From contig VSNJ01000007.1 in NCBI GenBank assembly GCA_009774235.1, positions 1-56,525 of the forward strand: 56,525 nucleotides of DNA, read 5' to 3'. Numbering within the stretch: position 1 is the stretch's first letter; every line of letters starts with the position of its first letter. Source of the stretch: Lachnospiraceae bacterium (lineage in GTDB: Bacteria; Bacillota; Clostridia; Lachnospirales; Lachnospiraceae). A program made the translations under genes and the position numbers. Positions 25,001 through 33,566 of the stretch are shown in pieces. Below the pieces are notes generated by a model. The model ran no database searches, was not told the DNA's origin, and worked only from the letters and a program-made list of their open reading frames with translations.

Positions 25001-25843
25001 ATGAAGAAAATTGCCCTTACAGCCTGTTCAGACGGACTGCCCTGGACTGCACGGGAACAAATAGATGAACTCTGTTTATATTTAAAAGAAACTGGCTATA
25101 ATGTAGTTTTATCACCATATTTATATATTTCAGAAAATACAGGTATATATACTAGAAGAGGTGTCCCAGCCCAGGAACGTGCAAAAGTTCTTATAGATTT
25201 CTTTAAAGATAATGATATAGAAGCAATTTATGATATTTCTGGCGGTGATATTGCAAATGAAATCCTGCCTTACCTGGATTTTGAAGAAATCAAAAAACAT
25301 CCTAAATGTTTTTATGGTTATAGTGATGTTACAACAATATGTAATGCAATATACACAAAGACAGGTATTGAAACAGGTATTTTCCAGATTAAAACACTGG
25401 TATGGGATAAAAAAGAAGAAGCCAGACAATGGTTTACACAATATAATGGTATTAGTCCTGGATTTTCATATTATTTTATACACAATTCTTATATGGAAGG
25501 TATTTTAACTGGCGGAAATATCCGCTGTTTTTTAAAACTTTCAGGTACAGAATATTTTCCAGACTGTACAGGCAAAATTATTTTGCTTGAAGCAAGAAGT
25601 GGCAAACTTCCACAAATAATTACTTATCTTGCACACCTCTGGCAGATGGGAATATTTAATAAAGCTTCTGGCATACTTCTTGGCACATTTACGGAAATAC
25701 AGCAGTCCGGACAATGGGAAATGCTTCTGGATGAAGTAAAAAGTTTTGCAGGCAGTCTTCCAGTTGCAGTAACTCCTCAGATTGGACATGGTGCAGATGC
25801 AAAATGTGCGGTTATAGGCAGAAAATTAATATTACAGGAATAA
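25001..25843 (+). CDS. S66-family peptidase (LD-carboxypeptidase / MccF-like)
   Basis: A 280-residue serine peptidase. The nucleophile is Ser108 in GYSDVTT, the Glu is in LLEARSGKLP and the His is in QIGHGADAKC, giving the Ser-Glu-His triad of family S66. Members either trim murein tetrapeptides (LdcA) or cleave microcin C-type nucleotide peptides (MccF). Short size and no signal peptide fit a cytoplasmic enzyme in murein recycling or self-immunity. Which one is not decidable here. Own promoter; ribosome site AAGGAGG. Confidence 0.88.
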   Translation: MKKIALTACSDGLPWTAREQIDELCLYLKETGYNVVLSPYLYISENTGIYTRRGVPAQERAKVLIDFFKDNDIEAIYDISGGDIANEILPYLDFEEIKKHPKCFYGYSDVTTICNAIYTKTGIETGIFQIKTLVWDKKEEARQWFTQYNGISPGFSYYFIHNSYMEGILTGGNIRCFLKLSGTEYFPDCTGKIILLEARSGKLPQIITYLAHLWQMGIFNKASGILLGTFTEIQQSGQWEMLLDEVKSFAGSLPVAVTPQIGHGADAKCAVIGRKLILQE

Positions 25844-25851
25844 AATATAAT

Positions 25852-26700
25852 TTATACTGATAAACTTTTTTTACCAAGTAAATGTCCATATCCTCCAACA
25901 TAAACAGAGTCAATTATATCTTTATGATATGTGATATTTACTATTATCCGTGATATTCTGCCTAAATTATATCCCTGTTCAAAAATATATGAAGATTTCT
26001 TTTCATAATATTTAAAAAGATAACATGCTAAAGCACAACTTGATGTTCCTGTTGCTGGTTCTTCATTAATACCATAAAGCGGGGCAAAATTCCTGCATAT
26101 TGCTGTTATTCCAGGTTCTTCTGATAAAGCAAATATATGTATTCCAACAACATTTTTTTCCTTACTTAATTTTGTTATCATTTTTAAATCAGGAGATAAT
26201 TTTTCTAAATGTTCTTTAGAACAAACAGGAAGCATAATATCATTTAACCCTGTAGAAACTATTTGTATTGGCAAACTACTGTCAATAAAATTTTTATCTA
26301 TACACCTTTCAAATACATCTGGAGCCAGTATATCTAAATATAATGGACAGTTTTGTTCCATAAATACCAGACCATTTTCTTTAATTTGAATATTAAGAAT
26401 ACCAGCCTTTGTTTCTATTTTATAATTTTGTTTATCTAACAAGCCAAGCAGCATTAGTGTAGAAAATGCTGCTATTGTGGCATGTCCACATAATGGGACT
26501 TCTTCTGTTGTAGTAAAATATTGTAATTTAAAGTCTGCAATATCTGAATTCTGTACAAAAGCAGTCTCAGAATACCCAAGTTTTTTTGAAATTTCCAGTT
26601 TTTTACTATATTCCAGGTGTAGCATATTTAAAATTATTCCTGCCTTATTACCTCCTTTATTATTTTTACTAAAAGCACTTGTTACATATACATCGACCAT
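25852..26700 (-). CDS. PhzF-family isomerase
   Basis: A 282-residue protein of the PhzF/DapF-like fold with two similar halves. The conserved catalytic Glu is Glu45 in GYSETAFV when ATG 26700 is used, the same number as in PhzF itself. The second-half glycine loop is EEPATGTSSCALACYL, and LCGHATIAAF is also typical. No phenazine genes are present, so this is one of the many stand-alone members of unknown substrate. ATG 26700 follows GGAG, and ATG 26712 overlaps that site. Last gene of a flavoprotein, methyltransferase, PhzF operon (25-bp gap). Confidence 0.88.
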   Translation of the reverse strand: MVDVYVTSAFSKNNKGGNKAGIILNMLHLEYSKKLEISKKLGYSETAFVQNSDIADFKLQYFTTTEEVPLCGHATIAAFSTLMLLGLLDKQNYKIETKAGILNIQIKENGLVFMEQNCPLYLDILAPDVFERCIDKNFIDSSLPIQIVSTGLNDIMLPVCSKEHLEKLSPDLKMITKLSKEKNVVGIHIFALSEEPGITAICRNFAPLYGINEEPATGTSSCALACYLFKYYEKKSSYIFEQGYNLGRISRIIVNITYHKDIIDSVYVGGYGHLLGKKSLSV

Positions 26701-26725
26701 ATTTTTCTCCATATAAGTTTTTATT

Positions 26726-27391
26726 TTACTTTTTTCTTATAACAGCAAACATTAAACTGTTAAAATCTGGCAGTGCCGTGGTAATTCCTTTTTCTATTAA
26801 TACCAGGTTATTTGATGTTATTTCATTTTCAAATGTTTCAAATGACACCATTCTGCATGATGTATGGACAACCTGCATTTTCCCTGTTCTGTGTTCTCTC
26901 TCCTGAAGCTTAAATGCGTTGCTGGTATCACTCTGCATTTCTCTAATCCCGTCACCCATTGAACAAACCAGTGCTATCCCATCTTCTGTCAAATGTTCAT
27001 ATATAAACCTGTAAAACATATTCCTGTCTTCTTCTAAAACAAGCATGTGGATAACAGCTACAGAATAAATAAAACTATATTTACTTTGATGTTTATTATT
27101 AATACAATCTAAAATTTTAAAATTATCTTTGTATAAAGGAATTGTTTTTTTACAATACTCTATTGCTTCCTTTGAAATATCAGTTGCCAGAAGGTTATAT
27201 CCTTTTTCCAGTACAGCCCTGGCATCCCTTCCTTCTCCACAGCCAATTTCAAGTATACTATCTTGGAAACTGATATGGTATTTTTGAATAATATCCAATA
27301 CAACAGGGGTGCTTTTATCACTAGACCAGCTTACTCCTTTTAAATGTACTGTTTTATAGCGCTCATCATAAGCTTCGTAATATTTTCTCAT
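26726..27391 (-). CDS. Class I SAM-dependent methyltransferase
   Basis: A 221-residue protein with Rossmann motif I ILEIGCGEGRDARAVLEKGY, an acidic strand end (LLATDIS) and the later motif GIALVCSMGDG. This is a small-molecule-type methyltransferase of the Methyltransf_11/25 group. The substrate is unknown. It sits between the flavin reductase-rubredoxin gene (26 bp upstream) and the PhzF gene, which may hint at a shared detoxification or secondary metabolite step. The ribosome site is AAGGA. Confidence 0.9.
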   Translation of the reverse strand: MRKYYEAYDERYKTVHLKGVSWSSDKSTPVVLDIIQKYHISFQDSILEIGCGEGRDARAVLEKGYNLLATDISKEAIEYCKKTIPLYKDNFKILDCINNKHQSKYSFIYSVAVIHMLVLEEDRNMFYRFIYEHLTEDGIALVCSMGDGIREMQSDTSNAFKLQEREHRTGKMQVVHTSCRMVSFETFENEITSNNLVLIEKGITTALPDFNSLMFAVIRKK

Positions 27392-27417
27392 GTGTTTTCC
27401 TTGTAAATATTTTTATT

Positions 27418-28023
27418 TTATATAGGTTTAAAAGCTTCTGTCCCATGTTTACATACAGGACATATAAAATCTTCTGGCAATGTATCTTTTTCATATATAT
27501 AACCGCATATTGTACAAATAAATCCTGATTTATTACCTGTCTTCTTTTCAGGTGCAGGTTTAATATTTTTCTGGTAATAACTGTAAGTTACTGGCTCTCC
27601 ATATGAAAGTATCTGGGCATCTGTTACATCTGCAATAAAAAGTGTATGTGTCCCTAAATCTACAGTTTCTATAACCTTGCCTGATAAATATGCATTACTA
27701 TATTCTGTAAGGTACAGACAACCATTATCTGAATATGCTGCCCCTCTATAACCGCTAAATTTATCAGTATCCCTTCCACTTATATACCCAAATCTCTTAT
27801 ATAAATCCATTGGCGCTGTTTCTGAAAGAACTGAAATATTAAAAAGTCCTGTTTCTTTTACCATATCATGTGTATAATTTTTATTATTAATAGCTATTAC
27901 AATACGGACAGGTGATGCTGTAACCTGTAATACCGTATTTATAATACAGCCGTTATCCTTATTAGTTTTAGCAGTAACAAGAAATAAACCACTTGTTAAT
28001 TTAAATAGTGCCTTGTCATTCAT
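27418..28023 (-). CDS. Flavin reductase-rubredoxin fusion protein
   Basis: A 201-residue two-domain redox protein. Residues 1 to about 150 are an FMN-binding flavin reductase-like domain (GLFLVTAKTNKDNGC, PVRIVIAINNKNYTHDMV). Residues about 165-201 are a rubredoxin with two CxxC pairs (CTICGYIYE and CPVCKHG) for a single iron. Such high-molecular-weight rubredoxins pass electrons from NAD(P)H to flavodiiron proteins that reduce oxygen or NO in anaerobes. No flavodiiron gene is in the window, so the partner must be elsewhere. First gene of a three-gene operon. Confidence 0.92.
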   Translation of the reverse strand: MNDKALFKLTSGLFLVTAKTNKDNGCIINTVLQVTASPVRIVIAINNKNYTHDMVKETGLFNISVLSETAPMDLYKRFGYISGRDTDKFSGYRGAAYSDNGCLYLTEYSNAYLSGKVIETVDLGTHTLFIADVTDAQILSYGEPVTYSYYQKNIKPAPEKKTGNKSGFICTICGYIYEKDTLPEDFICPVCKHGTEAFKPI

Positions 28024-28346
28024 ATATTACCTCATTTCTGCCAGAAATGGCTTATAATGTGTTAATAATAGAATAACCTGGATACAATTAGTTATACGTG
28101 TTTTATTTTAATTATGTACTTTTTAATAATTTCTTTTATTATACTATTGCCACTGCTGTTAATCCAGTATGGTTTCATAACAAAATTATTATTTGTATAT
28201 AAATAATCACACTGGTTAATGCTTATTTGTACCTGCTGGCTGATTTTTCATTTTATGCCTTATAAATATTCATAAAATGTATATTTTTACTTTTACTCCC
28301 AATTCGTTTTCGTGTTTTTACAGATACAACAAAGACAATGTCATAA
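28024..28346. other. AT-rich intergenic stretch, nothing recognised
   Basis: A gap of 323 bp between two minus-strand genes. It holds the 5' leader of the flavoprotein operon at its left end. I see no gene, strong hairpin or repeat. Confidence 0.5.
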
Positions 28347-29126
28347 TTACGAAAATATATGACTTAATTTAGAATCTATCTTTTTCTTTAGCATTATGTT
28401 ATCACACGAAAAGACAATCAACAAACTGTGATATATATTAACTTTCAGTGCATAACTCCCGTTATAACTAAAATAGTGGACATCATCACTAAACCATGTT
28501 TCCTTTTCATTAAGCCCAAGAGACTTTACAAGCCACCTCACAAATGCCATTTTTTCCTCTGCTGTTCCACCACAAATTGAACATGAAAATGAATACTTTT
28601 TCAATATCGCATCGCAAGAATTAATAGACGTTCCAACTGATGACTCATGCTTAAATTTTTCTTGATAAATGTCAAATGCTTTCTGAAATAAGTATTTCTC
28701 AAGACTCCCCGCAAAGTAGTGATTCTCCCTGTCTGTAACTACAGGGTTGTCCTCTGGCCTGCTAACACTCAAGTAACTATGTGTGCCTGTCCAGTGATAA
28801 GAAAACAACAAAAGCCCTTGTTGCAAATATTCTCTTGCATCAAAATCTTCTTCACAAAACAGCTCCAAAATATTACTAATGCCAGGTTCCATATAACCAT
28901 CCCATTCTCTTTCAAGCAAACCTCCATCATTTTCTCCCATTGCTCTTAGGTAGTCAAGGTATACCCTTGGAACACTGTAACCGTACTGGCCACAAATATT
29001 TTCTAATTGCCGGATTTGTCCGTTTGATGCAGGCACACATTTTTCAAGCCATGACCTGTCAAAATTTGATATTGTCTTACATAACCGTTCTATAACAGAA
29101 TCTGATGTTCCTTGATAAAATTCCAT
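28347..29126 (-). CDS. SMI1/KNR4 (SUKH)-family protein
   Basis: A 259-residue cytoplasmic protein. Its N-terminal ~150 residues follow the SUKH pattern: a helix with QIRQLENICGQYGYSVPRVY, a Phe/Leu-rich helix, then a Gly-rich turn, an acidic tail and a YHWTGTH strand. SUKH proteins often act as immunity proteins against contact-dependent or polymorphic toxins. No toxin gene neighbours it, so it is either an orphan immunity gene or a housekeeping relative. The C-terminal ~90 residues, with a CSICGG motif, are unassigned. The ribosome site is GGAG at long spacing. Confidence 0.65.
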   Translation of the reverse strand: MEFYQGTSDSVIERLCKTISNFDRSWLEKCVPASNGQIRQLENICGQYGYSVPRVYLDYLRAMGENDGGLLEREWDGYMEPGISNILELFCEEDFDAREYLQQGLLLFSYHWTGTHSYLSVSRPEDNPVVTDRENHYFAGSLEKYLFQKAFDIYQEKFKHESSVGTSINSCDAILKKYSFSCSICGGTAEEKMAFVRWLVKSLGLNEKETWFSDDVHYFSYNGSYALKVNIYHSLLIVFSCDNIMLKKKIDSKLSHIFS

Positions 29127-29315
29127 GATTTAAAACATCTCCTCTTATTTCTCAAGCACACAAAGCCAAATTGAAAAAATTATATTTATAACATACATTA
29201 CCTGACTGTATATTTCAAGGCACACAATATACTCAAAAATGTATATTTTACACGCATTTTATCAGACACAATTATACGGACTGGAACTTTCATTATAAAA
29301 ACCTCTCTGTCTAGT

Positions 29316-30047
29316 CTAAAATCTGTAACATTGGTTTTCATATAATATTTTTACAATTTGTTCTTTATATTCTGGATATTCCTCAATAAAAGAATCTATT
29401 ATTCCATAATTACCCCAGCAATGCATTGGAAATACATGTTTGCAATGTACATAAGAAAGAAAAGTTTTAAGTCCTGCATATGCATTGTCTCCAAGCCTTG
29501 GGTCAAGCGGGACAAATGCTATATCAATTTCCATCCCCTTTAACTTTTCCATTTCTGTTATATACCTTTTCTCCATATTTCTGTTATATTCTTCTGTTTC
29601 ACTATCCCATATCCATAAATTCAAATCACCTGCATGGTAATATCTTTTTCCATTATATAAAAGAAGGAACGCTACACCTTCATCTGTTGAGCGCAGCGTC
29701 CTTATACCAAGTTTTTCTCCATTGGACAATATAACATCTAAAGAAATATACTTTTTTACTGGCAGTATATTTTTAAAATCCCCCTGGCTGGCAATATTTT
29801 TTGAATATTTTACAGCCAGGTTTTTATATGGCACACCTTTAGCAAGTACAAACAATGTGCCTGGATATATATCCGCAAGCCTGAATATTCCAGGATTAAA
29901 ATGGTCCTGGTGCTTATGGCTTGTAAATACTATAAGTGGCTTGCTTGTATCCATCTCTGGTATTATTCCATTATAATAATCAAACAAAAAATATGCACTT
30001 CCTGTATCCATAAGAAAACCACTATGTCCAATATATGTTATATTCAT
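29316..30047 (-). CDS. Metallo-beta-lactamase-fold hydrolase (UlaG-like)
   Basis: A 243-residue MBL-fold protein starting with the typical ITYIGHSGFLM strand. The metal-binding signature is TSHKHQDHFNPG, followed by an AGDLNLWIWD acid and a terminal HCWG histidine. Small cytoplasmic members hydrolyse sugar lactones or phosphodiesters, and the substrate is unknown here. It follows gltX on the same strand after a 312-bp gap that contains an inverted-repeat element. The ribosome site is GGAG. Confidence 0.88.
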   Translation of the reverse strand: MNITYIGHSGFLMDTGSAYFLFDYYNGIIPEMDTSKPLIVFTSHKHQDHFNPGIFRLADIYPGTLFVLAKGVPYKNLAVKYSKNIASQGDFKNILPVKKYISLDVILSNGEKLGIRTLRSTDEGVAFLLLYNGKRYYHAGDLNLWIWDSETEEYNRNMEKRYITEMEKLKGMEIDIAFVPLDPRLGDNAYAGLKTFLSYVHCKHVFPMHCWGNYGIIDSFIEEYPEYKEQIVKILYENQCYRF

Positions 30048-30164
30048 AATAAACTCCGTTATAAGTCGTATTTGAAAATTGCTTTGTCATTTAGTTAAAC
30101 AAAACCCAATAAACTAAAAGATTTATTGATGTTTGAAAATTAAATTTATACAAAGATTATATTA

Positions 30165-30303
30165 CTCTGGCAAGTTCCAAATGTTTTACCATAAAGCAAC
30201 TGTTTGGGGGCTTAAGCACCACTGCGCATCCCATCCAAGCGAAATGCGTGCAAAGCCATGTTACACATGGCTTTTTGTTGGTAAAATTTTGGAATTGCCA
30301 GAG
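30165..30303. repeat. Inverted-repeat element with internal hairpins (MITE-like or structured RNA)
   Basis: About 25-bp imperfect terminal inverted repeats (starting CTCTGGCAAGTTCC on the left, ending GGAATTGCCAGAG on the right) enclose 85 bp. Inside are a hairpin AGCCATG with CATGGCT followed by TTTTTG (30254-30277), a CGCAT/ATGCG hairpin over the core 30228-30262, and the palindrome GCTTAAGC. Partial matching continues a few bases beyond the repeats. No target-site duplication is clear. Its core matches 18381-18415. It could be a non-autonomous mobile element or a multi-branched RNA between gltX and the MBL gene. Confidence 0.55.
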
Positions 30304-30359
30304 CCACATAATTTGTGCACTTTTTAATTTTTAAACATACCTTAAGATATGCCTGTAAA

Positions 30360-32024
30360 TTACAATTCCGCTTTTATGCGTTCTGTCATCTGTTCCTCTC
30401 CCATTACATGCACTATTGACCACAAATCAGGTGTATTGGCACGTCCTGTAATTGCAATACGTATAATTTCAGCAATATCAGATACATTTCCCCTGTACTT
30501 TTCTGGTTCTTTCTTATATGCTTTCATATCTGAAGCAAATCCAAATTTATCTGCAATAGCTTTTAGTTTATTAAACCATTCATTATTATCATCATCATGC
30601 CTGTATGTTGCAAGATATTCATTAAGAACAGCTTTTACTGTTTCACTATCACTTCTGTAACCATCTTTCTCTTGTTGTCCTTCTTCAATATCAAAGAAAT
30701 AAGAAACCAGTTCAAATACCTGTCTTGCATATATAAAATCTTTTCTTCTGCGTTTCATTCCAATACCCATATAAAGCCTGAGGATACCAAGCATTTTCTC
30801 TTTATCAGCAAACCATATGCCGCATTTGGAAGGTTCATGTTCTAACGCCCATTCATGCAGGAAATCATACATTTCGTATTCTGATAAGTTTGAAAGCTCA
30901 TTTTTACAGATATTATGAAGCTTGTCTTTATCAAATAATGCTCCAGACTGGCTCATTTTATCAACTGAAAATGGAAATTCATTAATATCTTTATCAGGGA
31001 ACTTCTCATGCCATTCTTCAAAATTAGAATTAAGTAATGTAAGCAGGTAAACTTTCATGCAATATGGATGGTATCCGTCTTTCCTATAATAGTCAAGTGA
31101 AAGTTCAGGGTCTTTTCTCTTGGATAGTTTTCTCTTACCACCTGTTTCTTCATCAAATTTCATAAGAAGTGCTGTATGCCCGTATGATGGCATTTTAAAT
31201 CCAAGGACATTGAAAAGTTCATAATGTATTGGTACTGATGCAAGCCATTCACCACCTCTTATAACCATTGTAGTCCTCATAAGATGGTCATCTATAGCAT
31301 GTGCAAAATGGTATGTTGGCACTCCATCTTTTTTAAGAAGCACAATATCATGTATATTTTCTGGAAGTTTTACTTCACCTTTGATACTGTCTTTAAATAC
31401 AATTTCTTTATCAGGGTTTCCTTGTGAACGCAGCCTTATAACATACTCTTTACCAGCTTTTATATTTGCTTCTGCTTCCTCAAATGAGAGATTGCGGCAT
31501 GTTGCATATTCACCATAATAACCAGTAAGGATTTTATCTGCATCCTGTTTCTGCCGTGTCTTCTCAAGTTCCTGTTCTGTACAGAAACATGGGTATGCAA
31601 GTCCTTTTTCTACAAGGTCTTTAACATAAGTATGGTATATCTCTACTCTCTGTCTCTGGAAATATGGCCCATAAGCACTATTATCCTCATTACTGTCAAA
31701 ACCTGCACCCTCATCAAATTCTATATTAAAATAACGCATTACATTTATAATAGTTTCAACAGCACCTTCAACTTTACGTTTTTCGTCTGTATCCTCAATT
31801 CTTAAATAAAATACACCACCCTTTTTATGAGCAATCCTTTCGTCAGCAAGTGCACTATATAAATTGCCAAGATGCATAAAACCTGTAGGACTTGGTGCCA
31901 TACGTGTAACATGTGCCTTTGAAGGAAGCTTCCTATATGGGTATTTTTCCTCATAATAAGCTGGTGTATTAACTACATCTGGAAACAATAAATCTGCTAA
32001 TTTTTTATTATCAATACTATCCAT
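30360..32024 (-). CDS. gltX: Glutamyl-tRNA synthetase (GlxRS type)
   Basis: A 554-residue class I tRNA synthetase that charges tRNA-Glu. The HIGH-type motif is PSPTGFMHLGN (residues about 42-52), and the KMSKS-type motif is RKLSKRKDPE near 320. The C-terminal helical anticodon-binding region makes it longer than the ~480 residues of classical bacterial GltX, as in many Clostridia with this variant. Whether it also mischarges tRNA-Gln is not visible. It lies 91 bp after rluD on the same strand, so it may be transcribed with the division operon or from its own promoter. I see no T-box leader. Confidence 0.93.
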   Translation of the reverse strand: MDSIDNKKLADLLFPDVVNTPAYYEEKYPYRKLPSKAHVTRMAPSPTGFMHLGNLYSALADERIAHKKGGVFYLRIEDTDEKRKVEGAVETIINVMRYFNIEFDEGAGFDSNEDNSAYGPYFQRQRVEIYHTYVKDLVEKGLAYPCFCTEQELEKTRQKQDADKILTGYYGEYATCRNLSFEEAEANIKAGKEYVIRLRSQGNPDKEIVFKDSIKGEVKLPENIHDIVLLKKDGVPTYHFAHAIDDHLMRTTMVIRGGEWLASVPIHYELFNVLGFKMPSYGHTALLMKFDEETGGKRKLSKRKDPELSLDYYRKDGYHPYCMKVYLLTLLNSNFEEWHEKFPDKDINEFPFSVDKMSQSGALFDKDKLHNICKNELSNLSEYEMYDFLHEWALEHEPSKCGIWFADKEKMLGILRLYMGIGMKRRRKDFIYARQVFELVSYFFDIEEGQQEKDGYRSDSETVKAVLNEYLATYRHDDDNNEWFNKLKAIADKFGFASDMKAYKKEPEKYRGNVSDIAEIIRIAITGRANTPDLWSIVHVMGEEQMTERIKAEL

Positions 32025-32115
32025 TTTTTCTCCATTCCGCCATTAACTGGCTGTATAAGTTTAAAGGTGGCTTATATATACTAAAATAAATATCAAAATA
32101 GTATACTAAGCTGTA

Positions 32116-33036
32116 TTACTTTTGTGTAAGAATTCCCAGCAGCTTCTGGAAATATTCTGGAAGCGGTGCTTCAAATTCCATATACTTATGTGTAGAAGGA
32201 TGTATAAACCCTAATGTCCTTGCATGAAGTGTCTGCCCCTGCAGGTTAAATGGACACTTTGAAGGCCCATATACCTTGTCGCCAAGCACTGGATTTCCAA
32301 TACTTGCCATATGGACACGTATCTGGTGTGTACGCCCTGTTTCAAGCTGGCACTCAACGTAAGTATATTTATTATTAAGATTATCAATTACTTTATAATG
32401 GGTTACTGCCTCTCTTCCATTCTGGACGTTAACTGCCATTTTCTTCCTGTCTGCAGGATGCCTGCCTATAGTAGTTTTAATAGTGCCATATTCTGTTTTT
32501 AAATGGTTATGCACTATTGCATTATATTTCCTTGTAATAGAATGTACTTTAAGCTGTTCTGCCAGACAGTTATGTGAAACATCATTTTTACAGATAACAA
32601 TAGCCCCTGTGGTATCCTGGTCTATCCTGTGTACTATTCCAGGCCTAAGTATACCATTTATACCAGAAAGTGAATCTTTACAATGAAACAGCAATGCATT
32701 TACAATAGTTCCAGAATAATGTCCTGGTGCTGGGTGTACTACCATATTTTTAGGTTTATTTATAACAATAATATCTGTATCTTCATAAAGTATATCAAGT
32801 GGTATATCTTCTGGTTCTATTTCAAGTTCCACAGGTGGTTCTGTATGTACTTGGATTATATCATTAATACTTGTTTTATACCCTGTTTTGGCTTTACTTC
32901 CATTCACAAGTATATTACCATCTTTAATCTGTTTCTGTATATATGACCTTGACATTCCAGGGAGTTTACCAGACAGAAACTTATCAAGACGCATATTTAT
33001 TTCAGTTTCACTTACATTATAGTTTTCATCTGGCAT
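32116..33036 (-). CDS. rluD: 23S rRNA pseudouridine synthase RluD-type
   Basis: A 306-residue enzyme with an N-terminal S4 RNA-binding domain (residues about 14-75) and an RluA-family catalytic domain. The catalytic Asp is in GIVHRIDQDTTG, and GRTHQIRVH is also conserved. It converts uridines to pseudouridine in helix 69 of 23S rRNA in the classical case. It begins directly at the end of lspA (1-bp gap), the usual lspA-rluD order in Gram-positive bacteria. Confidence 0.93.
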   Translation of the reverse strand: MPDENYNVSETEINMRLDKFLSGKLPGMSRSYIQKQIKDGNILVNGSKAKTGYKTSINDIIQVHTEPPVELEIEPEDIPLDILYEDTDIIVINKPKNMVVHPAPGHYSGTIVNALLFHCKDSLSGINGILRPGIVHRIDQDTTGAIVICKNDVSHNCLAEQLKVHSITRKYNAIVHNHLKTEYGTIKTTIGRHPADRKKMAVNVQNGREAVTHYKVIDNLNNKYTYVECQLETGRTHQIRVHMASIGNPVLGDKVYGPSKCPFNLQGQTLHARTLGFIHPSTHKYMEFEAPLPEYFQKLLGILTQK

Positions 33037-33037
33037 A

Positions 33038-33541
33038 TTAATCCCCTTTTGTTTTTTTTAACTTGAATATCTCAAAATCTTCATCTTTATAATAAAATAG
33101 TATATAAAATGCTGCTGTAAAAGCGGCAATAACTACATAACAGTCAGCAACATTAAATATAGGAAAATCTATTAATTCAAAATACAAAAAGTCTGTCACA
33201 TAACCATATATTGCCCTGTCTGCCATATTTCCTATAGCTCCTGATGCCAGAAGCACTAAGAGCACTTCCATAGGTATGTATCTTTTTGTAAATGGAATTT
33301 TTATATATGCAGCAATTACTGCAATTAATATTATAGCTGTAAAAAACAGCAATAAAAAACGCTGGTTTTGTAAAACACCAAAAGCAGCGCCACGGTTTTC
33401 CAGGTAAAGAAGACGGAATACTCCCTTAATTACAGGTATTCCATCTGTACCTTTAAGTGTGGTCTGTGCAGCCACCTTTGTAACCCTGTCTGCTGCAAGC
33501 AGTATTATAAAACCAATAATACCAAATATATATTTCTTCAA
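33038..33541 (-). CDS. lspA: Lipoprotein signal peptidase (signal peptidase II)
   Basis: A 167-residue membrane aspartyl peptidase with four transmembrane segments. It cleaves prolipoproteins such as the sugar-binding lipoprotein in this window. The catalytic Asp pair is in GNMADR and FNVADCY, and ENRGAAFG is also conserved. The frame opens upstream at GTG 33574, where the ribosome site would be misplaced. TTG 33541 follows AGGAG by 8-9 nt and gives the normal family start (KKYIFGIIGF), so it is preferred. It sits between aroB and rluD. Confidence 0.92.
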   Translation of the reverse strand: MKKYIFGIIGFIILLAADRVTKVAAQTTLKGTDGIPVIKGVFRLLYLENRGAAFGVLQNQRFLLLFFTAIILIAVIAAYIKIPFTKRYIPMEVLLVLLASGAIGNMADRAIYGYVTDFLYFELIDFPIFNVADCYVVIAAFTAAFYILFYYKDEDFEIFKLKKTKGD

Positions 33542-33566
33542 ACCAAAATCTCCTAATGAAATATTT

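Noticed and set aside
25001..25843. Microcin C immunity system
   Set aside because: The S66 peptidase resembles MccF, but there are no microcin biosynthesis or export genes nearby.
30228..30262. Cobalamin or c-di-GMP riboswitch suggested by CCACTGCGC and GCAAAG
   Set aside because: Only short pieces agree. The B12 box and the GEMM second helix are absent, and the surrounding inverted repeats do not belong to either fold.
30133..30327. A plus-strand 64-codon open frame across the inverted-repeat element
   Set aside because: It has no ribosome site, consists largely of the hairpin sequences and has no recognisable domain. The inverted repeats explain it better.
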